DNA of 20,589 nt from Streptomyces bikiniensis (GTDB lineage Bacteria; Actinomycetota; Actinomycetes; Streptomycetales; Streptomycetaceae). Positions 1 to 7,119 of this stretch are shown one piece after another. Within the stretch, counting starts at the first letter, position 1. Each line of letters opens with the position of its first letter. The position numbers and the translations under genes were made by a program. The stretch lies in contig JNWL01000072.1 in the NCBI GenBank assembly GCA_000716465.1, positions 1 through 20,589 of the forward strand, given 5' to 3'. Under the pieces are notes generated by a model. It was given only the letters and a program-made list of their open reading frames with translations. It did no database searches and was not told the origin of the DNA.

Positions 1-214
1 AGCGGTGGGCGAGGTCGCGGGCGGCTGCGATGTCCAGGCTGCCCTGGAAGACCCCGGACACCGAAAGGGCCGCCTCCCGGCCCGCTCGCCGGTCTGCACC
101 ATCCACGATCCGCTCCACGGCATCCCCGCTCTCGACGACTTCCAGATCCCAAACGACCGAAGACCGCTTACCCCCGAAATCTGCTTCGATGCGTGGAGAC
201 CTTGGAGAGGACAC
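1..214 (-). CDS. Partial hypothetical protein, N-terminal part only
   Basis: An open frame with no stop runs off the left edge of the window on the minus strand, so only about 71 residues are visible. The most likely start is a GTG at 212-214; a weak purine stretch precedes it and no strong ribosome binding site is visible. The product reads as a soluble protein with a segment resembling FGGKRSSVVWDLEVVESGD followed by a charged helical stretch and VFQGSLDIAAARDLAHR. Third positions are G/C rich as in real genes of this window. I do not recognise the family. It lies downstream of, and in the same direction as, the hypothetical gene ending at 565, but 350 bp apart, so a shared operon is uncertain. 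The start codon is inferred. Confidence 0.5.
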   Translation of the reverse strand, partial: MSSPRSPRIEADFGGKRSSVVWDLEVVESGDAVERIVDGADRRAGREAALSVSGVFQGSLDIAAARDLAHR

Positions 215-564
215 CGGCTCTTTGCCCTGTCTTCAACCCTCGTCGAGAACGGCAGCCGAATCCTCTTGTCGCGACAGCGGCTCGCGACGTTCCACCGCCT
301 GTCCGGGATGAAGCGACAGCGGCCCGAGCACCGTCCCCCGCCCCGATGACGGCTCCACCCATTGCGCCGGTCGGCGCGTACACAGCGACCACGTCCCTCA
401 TGACGTCGTTGGGCAGCGATGACGGTCACGGCTGTCACGAGGCAACCGGATCACTGCTGCCGGGCGCGCATTGCACGGGTGGCCGTCCACCGAGGACGCG
501 CCCGTCCGCGCCACCGGTCCGCGTCGTACCCGGGGCGCGCACGATCTCCGGCCCCCGCTGTGGC
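215..564. other. Non-coding gap
   Basis: About 350 bp between the partial gene at the left edge and the stop of the next minus-strand gene. Several open frames cross it on both strands but none has a good start, ribosome binding site or recognisable protein content. I see no convincing terminator, repeat or RNA gene. Confidence 0.5.
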
Positions 565-1143
565 TCAGGAGTAGGTCATCGGGCAGCCGTACCGCACGGA
601 GTACTGCGCGGCGCGCAGGTAGAGCGCCACGTAGAAGGCCGTGTCCCGCTGCTCGGCCCACGGGCCCGGCCGCGCCCGGGCGGTCCGCTCCGCTCCGTCC
701 TCCAGGAACCACCGGCTCAGTGCGAGGTTCTCGCCCTCCGGTATCGCGTCCACGGGCAGCGCGACGGCGCCGGCGAGGCGCTCGGCCAGCGCGAGCACCT
801 GCGGGGCCCCGGAGACCACCGTCTCCTCGCCGGAGTAGGCGGTGCCGACGGGCAGGACGATCGTCTCCTCCAGAGCGAAGGGAACCAGCACGCTCCAGTC
901 GAGGAGAGCAGACAGCTCCGCATCGGTCAGCCGCTTCCTGCACAGGGCCACGAAGCCGTCCATGGACGGGCTGACCTTCTCCTCGAACCAACCCGGCGCC
1001 TCCCGCGCGACCCGCGACAGGTCGTAAGGGGGCAGCCCGCGTCGCCGCAGTTCGGTGTTCAGTGCGGCGGCGACATCCCCGTAACCGTCCTCCCCGGGCC
1101 GCGACCAGTCCTGCGCGGCGACACTCACCAGATAGACACCCAT
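565..1143 (-). CDS. Conserved Streptomyces-type hypothetical protein
   Basis: A 192-residue soluble protein beginning MGVYLVSVAAQDW and ending RAAQYSVRYGCPMTYS. No signal peptide or membrane segment is visible. I recall this type (MGVYLVSVAA start, a central PMDGF-like segment, here SMDGF, and a C-terminal FYVALYLRAAQYS) as a common uncharacterised streptomycete family; the function is unknown. The ATG at 1141-1143 is preferred because family members start MGVY; a GTG two codons upstream (1147-1149) would add Met-Pro. There is no clear Shine-Dalgarno. A TACGTT hexamer 6 nt upstream of the GTGCCC-ATG could be a -10 element giving a leaderless message, but no good -35 is seen. It is divergent from the TspO gene. 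Confidence 0.8.
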   Translation of the reverse strand: MGVYLVSVAAQDWSRPGEDGYGDVAAALNTELRRRGLPPYDLSRVAREAPGWFEEKVSPSMDGFVALCRKRLTDAELSALLDWSVLVPFALEETIVLPVGTAYSGEETVVSGAPQVLALAERLAGAVALPVDAIPEGENLALSRWFLEDGAERTARARPGPWAEQRDTAFYVALYLRAAQYSVRYGCPMTYS

Positions 1144-1616
1144 GGGCACAACGTACCGGCCACCGCTGACACCCTTGCGAACGCCGTGGTGCGAGCCCCT
1201 CCCGACCGCGTCGCCCCGACGGGGGACGCACGGTGCGCAACCGCCTGGCTCCGAAGGCGACTACGGCGTTGGTCTTCTTCGGTACGGACCCGACCTCGGG
1301 GAGGAGCGACCGCCCGGCGATACTGCGCGCCGAGCGCGTCCAGGACCGTGCCCGCCCGGTTCGCGCGCCCCTACCCGGTCGGACCGCCTCGTCGCGCCCT
1401 TCCACCCACCACGCAGGCACACGAGGGGAGCGGCCCCGTGATCCCGGGGTCCGCACGCGTACCAGCACGGACTGCTGCGTGCGCAGCGTCTGGGCCCGTG
1501 GGCGCCCGTGTCACCCCTCTGACGAGAAGAGCCGACCGGGACCAGGGAGCCGACCGGCACAGATGTCAGGCTGGAAAGGACTCGTCGTTCTCATCCCTGC
1601 AGAAGCGGAGTGTGCC
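1144..1616. other. Divergent intergenic region
   Basis: 473 bp between the hypothetical gene (minus) and the TspO gene (plus). It should contain both promoters, but I cannot assign boxes with confidence. The 10-bp sequence AGCCGACCGG occurs twice as a direct repeat 18 bp apart (1530-1539 and 1548-1557), shortly upstream of the TspO start. No gene is supported here. Confidence 0.45.
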
Positions 1617-2123
1617 GTGCCGAATGCGGAGCTTTCTCGAACCGGACGCAAGCACCCGGGCTCACGTTGGCCCGTTCTTCTGGGGCTTCTGTTGATCTGC
1701 TACGCCGTTGCCGCACTCGGTGGGCTGGCGTCCGCAGACGCGGGCGACACCTACAACGCGCTGGACCGGCCGTCCTGGGCCCCGCCCGGATGGCTTTTCG
1801 GGCCCGTGTGGACCGTGCTGTACGGCACCGTCGCCGTCGCCGCGTGGCTGGTACTGCGAAACCCCCACGGATCCACCCGTACGGCCATGACCTGGTGGTC
1901 GGTCCAACTGCTCCTCAACCTCGCCTGGACCCCGCTCTTCTTCGCCGCCGGCCAGTACGGCCTGGCCTTCCTCGACATCTGCCTCCTCCTCTCGGCTCTC
2001 CTCACCACGACGGTCCTCTTCGCCCGCCACCGCAGGGCTGCCGCACTCCTGCTCGTCCCCTACGCGCTCTGGGTGACCTTCGCCGCGGCCCTCAACCTCA
2101 CGATCTGGCTCTCCAACACCTGA
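1617..2123 (+). CDS. tspO: TspO/MBR family membrane protein
   Basis: A 168-residue integral membrane protein of the tryptophan-rich sensory protein/peripheral benzodiazepine receptor family, which binds porphyrins and other tetrapyrroles. Five hydrophobic segments are visible: residues about 18-38, 58-80, 92-112, 116-136 and 146-165. Diagnostic motifs are RPSWAPPGWLFGPVWT (51-66), LLLNLAWTPLFF (98-109) and PYALWVTFAAALNLTIW (148-164). The length fits the family norm of about 160. The GTG at 1617 is chosen because AGCGGAG lies 6 nt upstream and it gives a short natural N-terminus; an in-frame ATG at 1563 would add 18 residues. It stands alone, with no pigment or heme genes next to it, so its physiological role cannot be read from context. 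Confidence 0.92.
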   Translation: MPNAELSRTGRKHPGSRWPVLLGLLLICYAVAALGGLASADAGDTYNALDRPSWAPPGWLFGPVWTVLYGTVAVAAWLVLRNPHGSTRTAMTWWSVQLLLNLAWTPLFFAAGQYGLAFLDICLLLSALLTTTVLFARHRRAAALLLVPYALWVTFAAALNLTIWLSNT

Positions 2124-2580
2124 ACGACCCGATGTCGCTGCCCGGAAACACCGATCCTCCAGCCACTCCCGATCGACTTGTGAACGGTGATGCCGAACGT
2201 CCTTCGTCCCGGATGCCGGTGCGTCCTCCGACAGGACGGGGCGTCGGCCCGGAGAAGAGAGACGAAGCGGTGCGGAGCCCGACGGTGTTCCCGGCATGGC
2301 TTCGGCGCCGGTACGCGGCGAGGGAACGCCCACGAGCTCACCCGCGAGCCGGGCGTCTCCGCCCACGCCATCCGGATCCGGATCCCTGACTCCGGCCGGC
2401 GCGGCCGTCCGTCCGCCCGCAGGAGCTCCCGTCCCACCGGCTCGTCCCGCGCCCGCCCGTGAACACCGGTCCCCGCGCCTCGGCCACGAGTGCGCCAGAT
2501 CCCAGGAGCCGAGCCCAGTACCAACAGACGTACCCGATTGGGCGACTGTGCCCCGGCCTGTCACAGGTCAAGATCATCCG
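2124..2580. other. Intergenic region upstream of the esterase gene
   Basis: 457 bp without a supported gene. It contains a 14-bp self-complementary sequence ATCCGGATCCGGAT near 2370-2385, and a short inverted repeat CCTGT-C-ACAGG at 2557-2567, 14 bp before the esterase start, which could be an operator. Open frames through it look like shadows with poor protein content. Confidence 0.4.
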
Positions 2581-3747
2581 GTGAGTTCTTCTCTGACGCG
2601 CAGCGCGTGCGCCGTAGCCCTTCTTCTGACTTCCGCCTTGGTCCCCGCCGTGACCGCATCCGCCCAACCGGGAGATTCCGGGAAGGGATCGGGGCGCGCC
2701 CTCCAGGCCCGCCTGCTCGGTGAAAGGATCGTCCCGCACAAGCTCACCTTCCGTGACACCACGGTCGGGGGCCTTTCCGGCATCGACCGCAACCCGTGCA
2801 CCGGCGAGTACGTGTTCATCAGCGACGACCGCTCCTACCTCCAGCCTGCCCGCTTCTACACCGCCGAGCTGGACGTGGACGCCGGCGGCGTGCACGCCGT
2901 CGACTTCACCGGCACCCACCCCTTCCTCCAACCCGACGGCTCGGTTTACCCGGCCCCGACCACCGGGGACGGAGAAGCCGTCGACCCGGAGGAGATCCGG
3001 GTCGACCCGCGCAGCTGCGCCTACTGGTGGGCACAGGAAGGCGACCGTCCCAAGACGGCCGGCCCGCCGGTCATCCAGCCCTCCATCCAGTACGCCTCTC
3101 CCACCGGCGACCACCTCGGCCGGCTGAGGCTGCCGGCGAACTACACGATCACGATGGAAGAGCGCGGACCGCGCCGGAACCAGGCGATCGAGGCGATCAC
3201 CTTCGGCTCCAGGGGCAAGGTGGTGACCAGCGCGGTCGAGGGACCGCTCCTTCAGGACGGCCCGGAACCGGACGTGAACAACGGCGCGCTGGTCCGCGTC
3301 ACACAACAGAGCCGGGAAGGCCGGGTGCTCGGACAGTTCGCCTATCCGCTGGAGAAGATCTTCGCCGAGAACGACCCCGACAGCCCCTGGGGTCCGGACA
3401 CCGGAGTGCCGTCCATCCTCGCCTTCCCCGACCAGCCCAACCGCTATCTGGTCCTGGAGCGCACCTGGGTCGCCGGCGCCGGTTACAAGATCCGCCTCTT
3501 CGACGCCACTACACGCGGGGCGACCGATGTGCGGGAGACGGAGTCGCTGGCCGGGCGGGCCGTCGTGCCGATGCGCAAGAAGCTCGTCGCGGACTTCGAC
3601 GCCCTGGGCCTCTCGGCCGTCGACAACACCGAGGGCATGACCTGGGGGCCGGACCTGCCCTCCGGGGAACGACTGCTGGTCCTCGTCAGCGACGACAACT
3701 TCGACAGGGAGGCGATCACCCAGATCGTCGCCCTCGGCATCAGGTGA
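2581..3747 (+). CDS. Secreted esterase-like activity of phytase family protein
   Basis: A 388-residue exported protein. The first 28 residues form a Sec signal peptide (SLTRSAC, a hydrophobic core AVALLLTSALVPAV, then an ASAQ cleavage region). The mature part matches the phytase-like esterase fold (Pfam PF13449 type, a beta-propeller-like domain): GLSGID at 64-69, FISDDR at 79-84, VDPEEIRVDP near 138, NQAIEAITF in the middle, and near the end DNTEGMTWGPDLPSGERLLVLVSDDNF. The substrate is unknown; the family is named for similarity to phytase, and activity is not established for most members. GTG 2581 is preferred because it places the signal peptide at the N-terminus; the open frame extends further upstream to 2296 without signal-like content. 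The ribosome binding site is weak. Confidence 0.85.
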   Translation: MSSSLTRSACAVALLLTSALVPAVTASAQPGDSGKGSGRALQARLLGERIVPHKLTFRDTTVGGLSGIDRNPCTGEYVFISDDRSYLQPARFYTAELDVDAGGVHAVDFTGTHPFLQPDGSVYPAPTTGDGEAVDPEEIRVDPRSCAYWWAQEGDRPKTAGPPVIQPSIQYASPTGDHLGRLRLPANYTITMEERGPRRNQAIEAITFGSRGKVVTSAVEGPLLQDGPEPDVNNGALVRVTQQSREGRVLGQFAYPLEKIFAENDPDSPWGPDTGVPSILAFPDQPNRYLVLERTWVAGAGYKIRLFDATTRGATDVRETESLAGRAVVPMRKKLVADFDALGLSAVDNTEGMTWGPDLPSGERLLVLVSDDNFDREAITQIVALGIR

Positions 3748-4123
3748 CCGCACCACCGCCCGGCACTCGCCCATGAGCACACGAGGGCACCTGCGCGCAA
3801 AGGCTCACCGCGGGTGTCCTCGCCCTACCCCAAGCCCCTTGCGCTTCGACCGCGGCCGCGCCGCGACACGCCCTCCGCGGTTCGCGTCGTGTCCCTCACC
3901 CGGTGATCGCGCGGTACGGGGCACGACGTGTTTCCGCGCGCGGCTCACGGTGCGGGGTCGCGGTGGATGACGGTGGTCTCGTACGTCTCGGCGTCGCCCC
4001 GTCAGGACCTCCCCGAGTCGGGGAGGCACCCCGACATCGACACCGGAAACCGGGCCCACCACGGACACGCCGCGGCCCGGCCGCCGACGTGAGCCGGGCG
4101 CCGGGCCGATGGGGACTGTGGGT
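3748..4123. other. Gap between convergent genes, with possible 3' remnant
   Basis: 376 bp between the esterase stop and the stop of the next minus-strand gene. On the minus strand, 3945-3998 reads GDAETYETTVIHRDPAP then stop, which looks like the C-terminus of a lost protein; an in-frame TGA lies just upstream, so it would be a remnant only. Otherwise nothing but the stem-loop at 4008-4026. Confidence 0.35.
4008..4026. terminator. Stem-loop between convergent genes
   Basis: CCTCCCC and GGGGAGG pair perfectly around a 5-nt loop (the inverted repeat extends to 9 bp per arm if the loop bases are counted). It lies between the esterase gene (plus) and the small membrane protein gene (minus). There is no T-run, as is usual in high-GC actinomycetes. 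A bidirectional terminator is likely, though it is 260 bp from the esterase stop. Confidence 0.45.
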
Positions 4124-4366
4124 TCAGAACGGCATGTGGCCGCGGGCGCGGCGGCCGAAGGAGCCGCTCTTGCCGACTGCCTTCGAGCTGCTGCGGAACG
4201 GCTTGCTGAAGAGGCGACCCAGGGGGCCGGGGGCCTTGCCGCCTGCGCGGGAGCCCAGGCCGAGGGTCTTCCGGGTACCGCGCTCGGGGTGCTTGGAGAG
4301 GCGGGGCAGGAAGAACGCCAGAACGGCGAGTACCACGCAGATGGCGACGATTCCGGCAATCATCAT
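4124..4366 (-). CDS. Small single-pass membrane protein (DUF6411-like)
   Basis: An 80-residue protein: MMIAGIVAICVVLAVLAFFLP is one N-terminal membrane helix (residues 2-21), followed by a very basic cytoplasmic tail with RLSKHPERGTRK, LGLGSRAGGKAPGPLGRLFSKPFRSSSKAVGKSGSFGRRARG and a terminal HMPF. This matches a small streptomycete family that I recall as DUF6411; no function is known. The start at 4364-4366 is chosen over the longer open frame (to 4444) because GTGGAG lies 7 nt upstream and the helix then begins at the N-terminus. The basic, Ser/Gly-rich tail could bind nucleic acid or acidic lipid, but that is only a guess. Confidence 0.8.
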   Translation of the reverse strand: MMIAGIVAICVVLAVLAFFLPRLSKHPERGTRKTLGLGSRAGGKAPGPLGRLFSKPFRSSSKAVGKSGSFGRRARGHMPF

Positions 4367-4532
4367 GGTCGGACTCCACTTCCTCGGTGGCGCGGTGACG
4401 TTTCGTCGTGTGTGACCGCGCGTACCCGGCGAACCTTCGTTCACGCCCGGCCGCCAAGTGGGCTACGGCGCAGGCGAAGTCCGACCCCGGCGGACAGGAA
4501 TTGGTTGTCCCGGTGGTGCCGGGTGGGCTGGA

Positions 4533-5018
4533 TCAGCGGGGCGGGAGGGAAGCCAGGGAGAGGTCCCACTCGTCAGCCGCGCACAGCAGCGCCGCGGCGT
4601 CCAGGCGGACCTCCACGACGTACTGGTAGAGGTCGGCCGCGTCATCGTCTTGCTGCCACGGAGGTGCCGCCTCCAGGGACAGATGAACGCGGATCACCGC
4701 CGTCCCGCCCTCCGTTCGACGGGCGAGGCTGAGAGCCACGACCGGCTCGACGAACCATGTGTCCGGCGACAGCTCGCCTTCGGCATCGGGTTCGGTGACG
4801 TCCACCGTCCCTGCGGCCACCGCGCGCAGCCACGCGGACACCCGGCGGGCCTCGTCGGTGAGCAGACACGGATCGGCGAAGGACCACTTTCCCTCAGGAG
4901 TCGCCACCGTGCCTTCGACGACAAGCCAGTTGTCGTCGAAGGAATCGCCCCGAACGGTGGCGAACTGATAGCGCACCGGGTGGAGGCCGACACTGGTGGT
5001 GGGATCGTTCAGGAGCAC
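4533..5018 (-). CDS. WapI-immunity-like hypothetical protein
   Basis: A 161-residue acidic, soluble protein with no signal peptide. It contains [11 protein letters not shown] near residue 29, [40 protein letters not shown] and, at the end, [13 protein letters not shown]. The pattern (GDSFDDNWL, then a LT-EA-W-L segment, then FxEP and a C-terminal FPPR-like ending) resembles the WapI family of immunity proteins, which in other bacteria neutralise WapA-type contact toxins. No toxin gene is adjacent, so here it would be an orphan immunity gene or a domesticated homologue. The start is a GTG at 5016-5018 with no clear ribosome binding site; CATCCT 6 nt upstream could be a -10 box for a leaderless transcript. 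Family assignment is from memory of the sequence pattern. Confidence 0.72.
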   Translation of the reverse strand: MLLNDPTTSVGLHPVRYQFATVRGDSFDDNWLVVEGTVATPEGKWSFADPCLLTDEARRVSAWLRAVAAGTVDVTEPDAEGELSPDTWFVEPVVALSLARRTEGGTAVIRVHLSLEAAPPWQQDDDAADLYQYVVEVRLDAAALLCAADEWDLSLASLPPR

Positions 5019-5283
5019 GGGGCCAGGATGTCACGCGTCGACCGGCGGCGGACTCGGCCCTCGGCCCAGGTGTACGGACCAGAGCGCCGCCCCTGACTCC
5101 GGCTCGGGGACGACCGGGAACCCACCACGACCCGGCGGGCGGTCGACCGGGTCCTGTCAGCGGCACGAGCACCGGTCGCACGCAGCACCACGCCACCCGA
5201 GCCCCGGCGGGCCGCTGCTCGCCGTTCCTCGGGATCGCGTCCGGTGCGGGCCCGCAGGTCGTCCGAGTCCGGACCGTCTCCGG
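5019..5283. other. Intergenic region
   Basis: 265 bp between the WapI-like gene and the small membrane protein gene, both on the minus strand. No supported gene, terminator or repeat is visible. Confidence 0.4.
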
Positions 5284-5511
5284 TCACAGGCCCCGGTCCC
5301 GGTTCCAGCGCGACACGTGCACGGCGTAGAAGACGTTCCCGATCCCGCAGGTGAGGAGCAGCAGGACGCAGTGGATCCCGAAGGACTGGCGTCGTCGCCG
5401 GACCGTCCCGTACCCGCCGACCGCCGACGCGGCGGCCGAGGCGGTGACGTTGTTGTTGATGATGATCGGCGGCTGCCCGGCCGGAGCGGGGGGCTGACCC
5501 GGAGTCGTCAT
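5284..5511 (-). CDS. Small proline/asparagine-rich membrane protein
   Basis: A 75-residue protein. The N-terminal 30 residues are low complexity (PGQPPAPAGQPP, then IIINNNV, then an Ala-rich stretch), followed by RRRRQ, one strong membrane helix (SFGIHCVLLLLTCGIGNVFYAVHV, residues about 45-67) and a short WNRDRGL tail. The PPxIIINN motif followed by a C-terminal helix is a pattern seen in small uncharacterised actinobacterial membrane proteins. The ATG at 5509-5511 has GAAGGA about 6 nt upstream, so it is preferred over the longer open frame to 5595. No function is known. The gene reads away from the transporter remnant at 5702-5890. Confidence 0.75.
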   Translation of the reverse strand: MTTPGQPPAPAGQPPIIINNNVTASAAASAVGGYGTVRRRRQSFGIHCVLLLLTCGIGNVFYAVHVSRWNRDRGL

Positions 5512-5701
5512 GGAACGGTCCTTCGTGAGCAGTGATCGAAGGACCGAACGTAGGGCGTGGGTCGCCCGGGCGGACCCGAAACCTCCCGCCGTCACACCGG
5601 CGGGTTACGGCCCGATCGCCAGTCCCCCTCGGCGCCTGCCGCCCCGGACGGTCCGGACAGGGAACCGCCGGACGGTCCCGCAAGGACGGCGTGAGTACGG
5701 C

Positions 5702-5890
5702 TCACGGACCGGTCGAACCGGGCTGGGTGACGGGAACGCGCCGGGTGGAGAACAGGGCGACGAGTGCGGTGCCGAGGGAAGCGCCGAGGTTGGTGACGGC
5801 GTTCTGGACGCCCCCGAGTCGCCTGTTCTGCAGCATGGCGGGGTCGACGAGTGGTTCCTCGCGTCGCTTCACCCGGCCAGGTCTCCGCAC
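5702..5890 (-). pseudogene. MFS (EmrB/QacA-type) transporter remnant, collapsed
   Basis: A 62-codon open frame that reads as three pieces of a drug-efflux MFS protein joined together. REEPLVDPAMLQNRRL is the loop that precedes the second half of 14-TM transporters. GGVQNAVTNLGASLGTALV is the conserved late helix segment. ALFSTRRVPVTQPGSTGP then stop is a typical C-terminus. A full protein has about 480-520 residues, so nearly all membrane helices are missing. Both joins fall on residues likely shared by the flanking segments (LGG and ALV), which suggests short-homology deletions. Its 5' end overlaps the start region of the divergent MerR gene. It cannot work as a transporter. Piece identities are from family memory, not an alignment. 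Confidence 0.65.
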
Positions 5891-6459
5891 GCCTCGGCGT
5901 CACCGTCCGCGCGCTGCACCACCGGGACGAGATCGGCCCGGCCCGGCCCTCGCTGCGTACGGGCGCCGGGTACCGGCTCTGCACCGCCGCCGATCTCGAA
6001 CGCCTGCACCGCGTCGTCGTCCACCGCGCGATCGGCCTCGGTCCGGACCGTGTCCAGGCCGTCTTGGACGACGCCGGCACCGACGTCCCCGCCGCACTCC
6101 GCGCCCAGCGCGCCCAGGTCGCGGAACGCGTCGAGCGGCTCCAGCGGCTCGGCGCGGGCCTGGACCGGATGATCGAGGCGCACGAACGCGGTCTGCTGCT
6201 GACCGTCGAGCAGCAGGCCGCGATCTTCGGCCCGGACTGGGACCCGGAGGGGTCGGTGAAGGCCCGGCAGCGGCACGGGGATACCCTGCAGCGGCGCCAG
6301 TACGCCGAGCGTTCGGCGGCCCGCACGTACGCGTCGGGTCCGGGCTTCGCCGCGCACTGCGACAGCGTCCGCCCGGGTCTCGCGGCGTGGTTCCGCACGG
6401 TCGTGGACGCGAGCGCCCGCGCCCACGGCATCGACCCGGACACGGCCGCCTGGCGGTAG
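5851..6459 (+). CDS. MerR-family regulator with truncated TipAS domain
   Basis: A 202-residue open frame with a MerR helix-turn-helix (SPGQVSARLGVTVRALHHRDEIG at residues about 7-29, then the wing GAGYRLCTAADLERLHRVV), a dimerisation coiled coil (about 75-110) and the start of a TipAS-type drug-binding domain (AHERGLLLTVEQQAAIFG, QYAERSAART). It then jumps to YASGPGFAAHCDSVRPGLAAWFRTVVDASARAHGIDPDTAAWR, the domain's C-terminal helices. Around 55-60 residues of the ligand pocket seem absent. Conserved aromatics are also changed: HH(W/Y)DEIG is HHRDEIG and YRLY is YRLC. The start is a GTG with a poor ribosome binding site inside the divergent MFS remnant. It was probably the regulator of that transporter. 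It may be a pseudogene or a ligand-blind regulator. Confidence 0.65.
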   Translation: MVPRVASPGQVSARLGVTVRALHHRDEIGPARPSLRTGAGYRLCTAADLERLHRVVVHRAIGLGPDRVQAVLDDAGTDVPAALRAQRAQVAERVERLQRLGAGLDRMIEAHERGLLLTVEQQAAIFGPDWDPEGSVKARQRHGDTLQRRQYAERSAARTYASGPGFAAHCDSVRPGLAAWFRTVVDASARAHGIDPDTAAWR

Positions 6460-7119
6460 GCGGTACGGCCCCCGGGCCGACCGCGCGGGCGCCCGGCCCG
6501 GGCGGCGGCCGGCGAGAGCGGCGCCCGCCGCCGTGTCCGTGGCAGCGATCGTGAGGATCCCGGCCCCGGCCGCTGGGGCCGGCAGGACGACCTCTCCCGG
6601 CCTGCCGGCCCCTCTCCGGAAAGTCAGGGGGAATGGATGCGGGCTTCGGGGGCAGGAGGTCGTCGAGTCCATGGGACCCCTTGTGAAGGAAGAGCCCGCC
6701 GGTTCCCCCCTCCGGCTGGTTCTCGGGTTGTCGAACGGCTCGCACCATCGGGCGGTGGTGCGAGCCGTTCGGCATGTTCGAGACCCTCCGGCATCCACGG
6801 AATGGGATTGAGGGGTCGACGAGTCCGCCGGGTCGCGCGGCCGGCCCCCTGCCGGATCAGGACGTGGACCGCCGTCCTGCCGCGCTCGTCAGCACGCGGC
6901 CGGCGCCCGAAAGGGAAAGCCGCACATCCCGAAGGAGGAGAGCGCCCCGGCACCACGGTCCGACGAACCCGAGCCCCGGCCGCCGTCTGGTGCGGCTTCA
7001 AGGGTGACCGCTCCCACCTCTGCGACCTCCGGACCCTCGACCCCGAAGCACGATCCGCCGGACGGTGTCCGGGGAGGGCGCCGGCACCGGCGCCCCCGAC
7101 GGGTCGGTCGCCCCGGACG
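6460..7119. other. Long gap between convergent genes
   Basis: 660 bp with no supported gene. Open frames on both strands lack start signals and recognisable content. The only clear structure is the 16-bp perfect hairpin at 6732-6771. The stretch could be the site of a lost gene, but I cannot identify any remnant. Confidence 0.45.
6732..6771. terminator. Perfect 16-bp inverted repeat / hairpin
   Basis: CGAACGGCTCGCACCA (6732-6747) and its exact reverse complement (6756-6771) flank an 8-nt loop. Imperfect pairing continues outwards for roughly 20 bp more. It lies between convergent genes and could end transcription from both sides, but it is 270-350 bp from either stop codon and unusually long, so a mobile-element relic is also possible. 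There is no T-run. Confidence 0.6.

Noticed and set aside
1530..1557. 10-bp direct repeat AGCCGACCGG before the TspO gene
   Set aside because: In DNA this G+C rich a 10-bp repeat is weak evidence, and no palindrome or promoter box accompanies it; mentioned only in the gap entry.
193..1695. 500-codon plus-strand open frame
   Set aside because: It is the antisense shadow of the minus-strand hypothetical gene (565-1143) and runs into the TspO gene; composition is Pro/Arg/Gly-rich with no domain or start signal.
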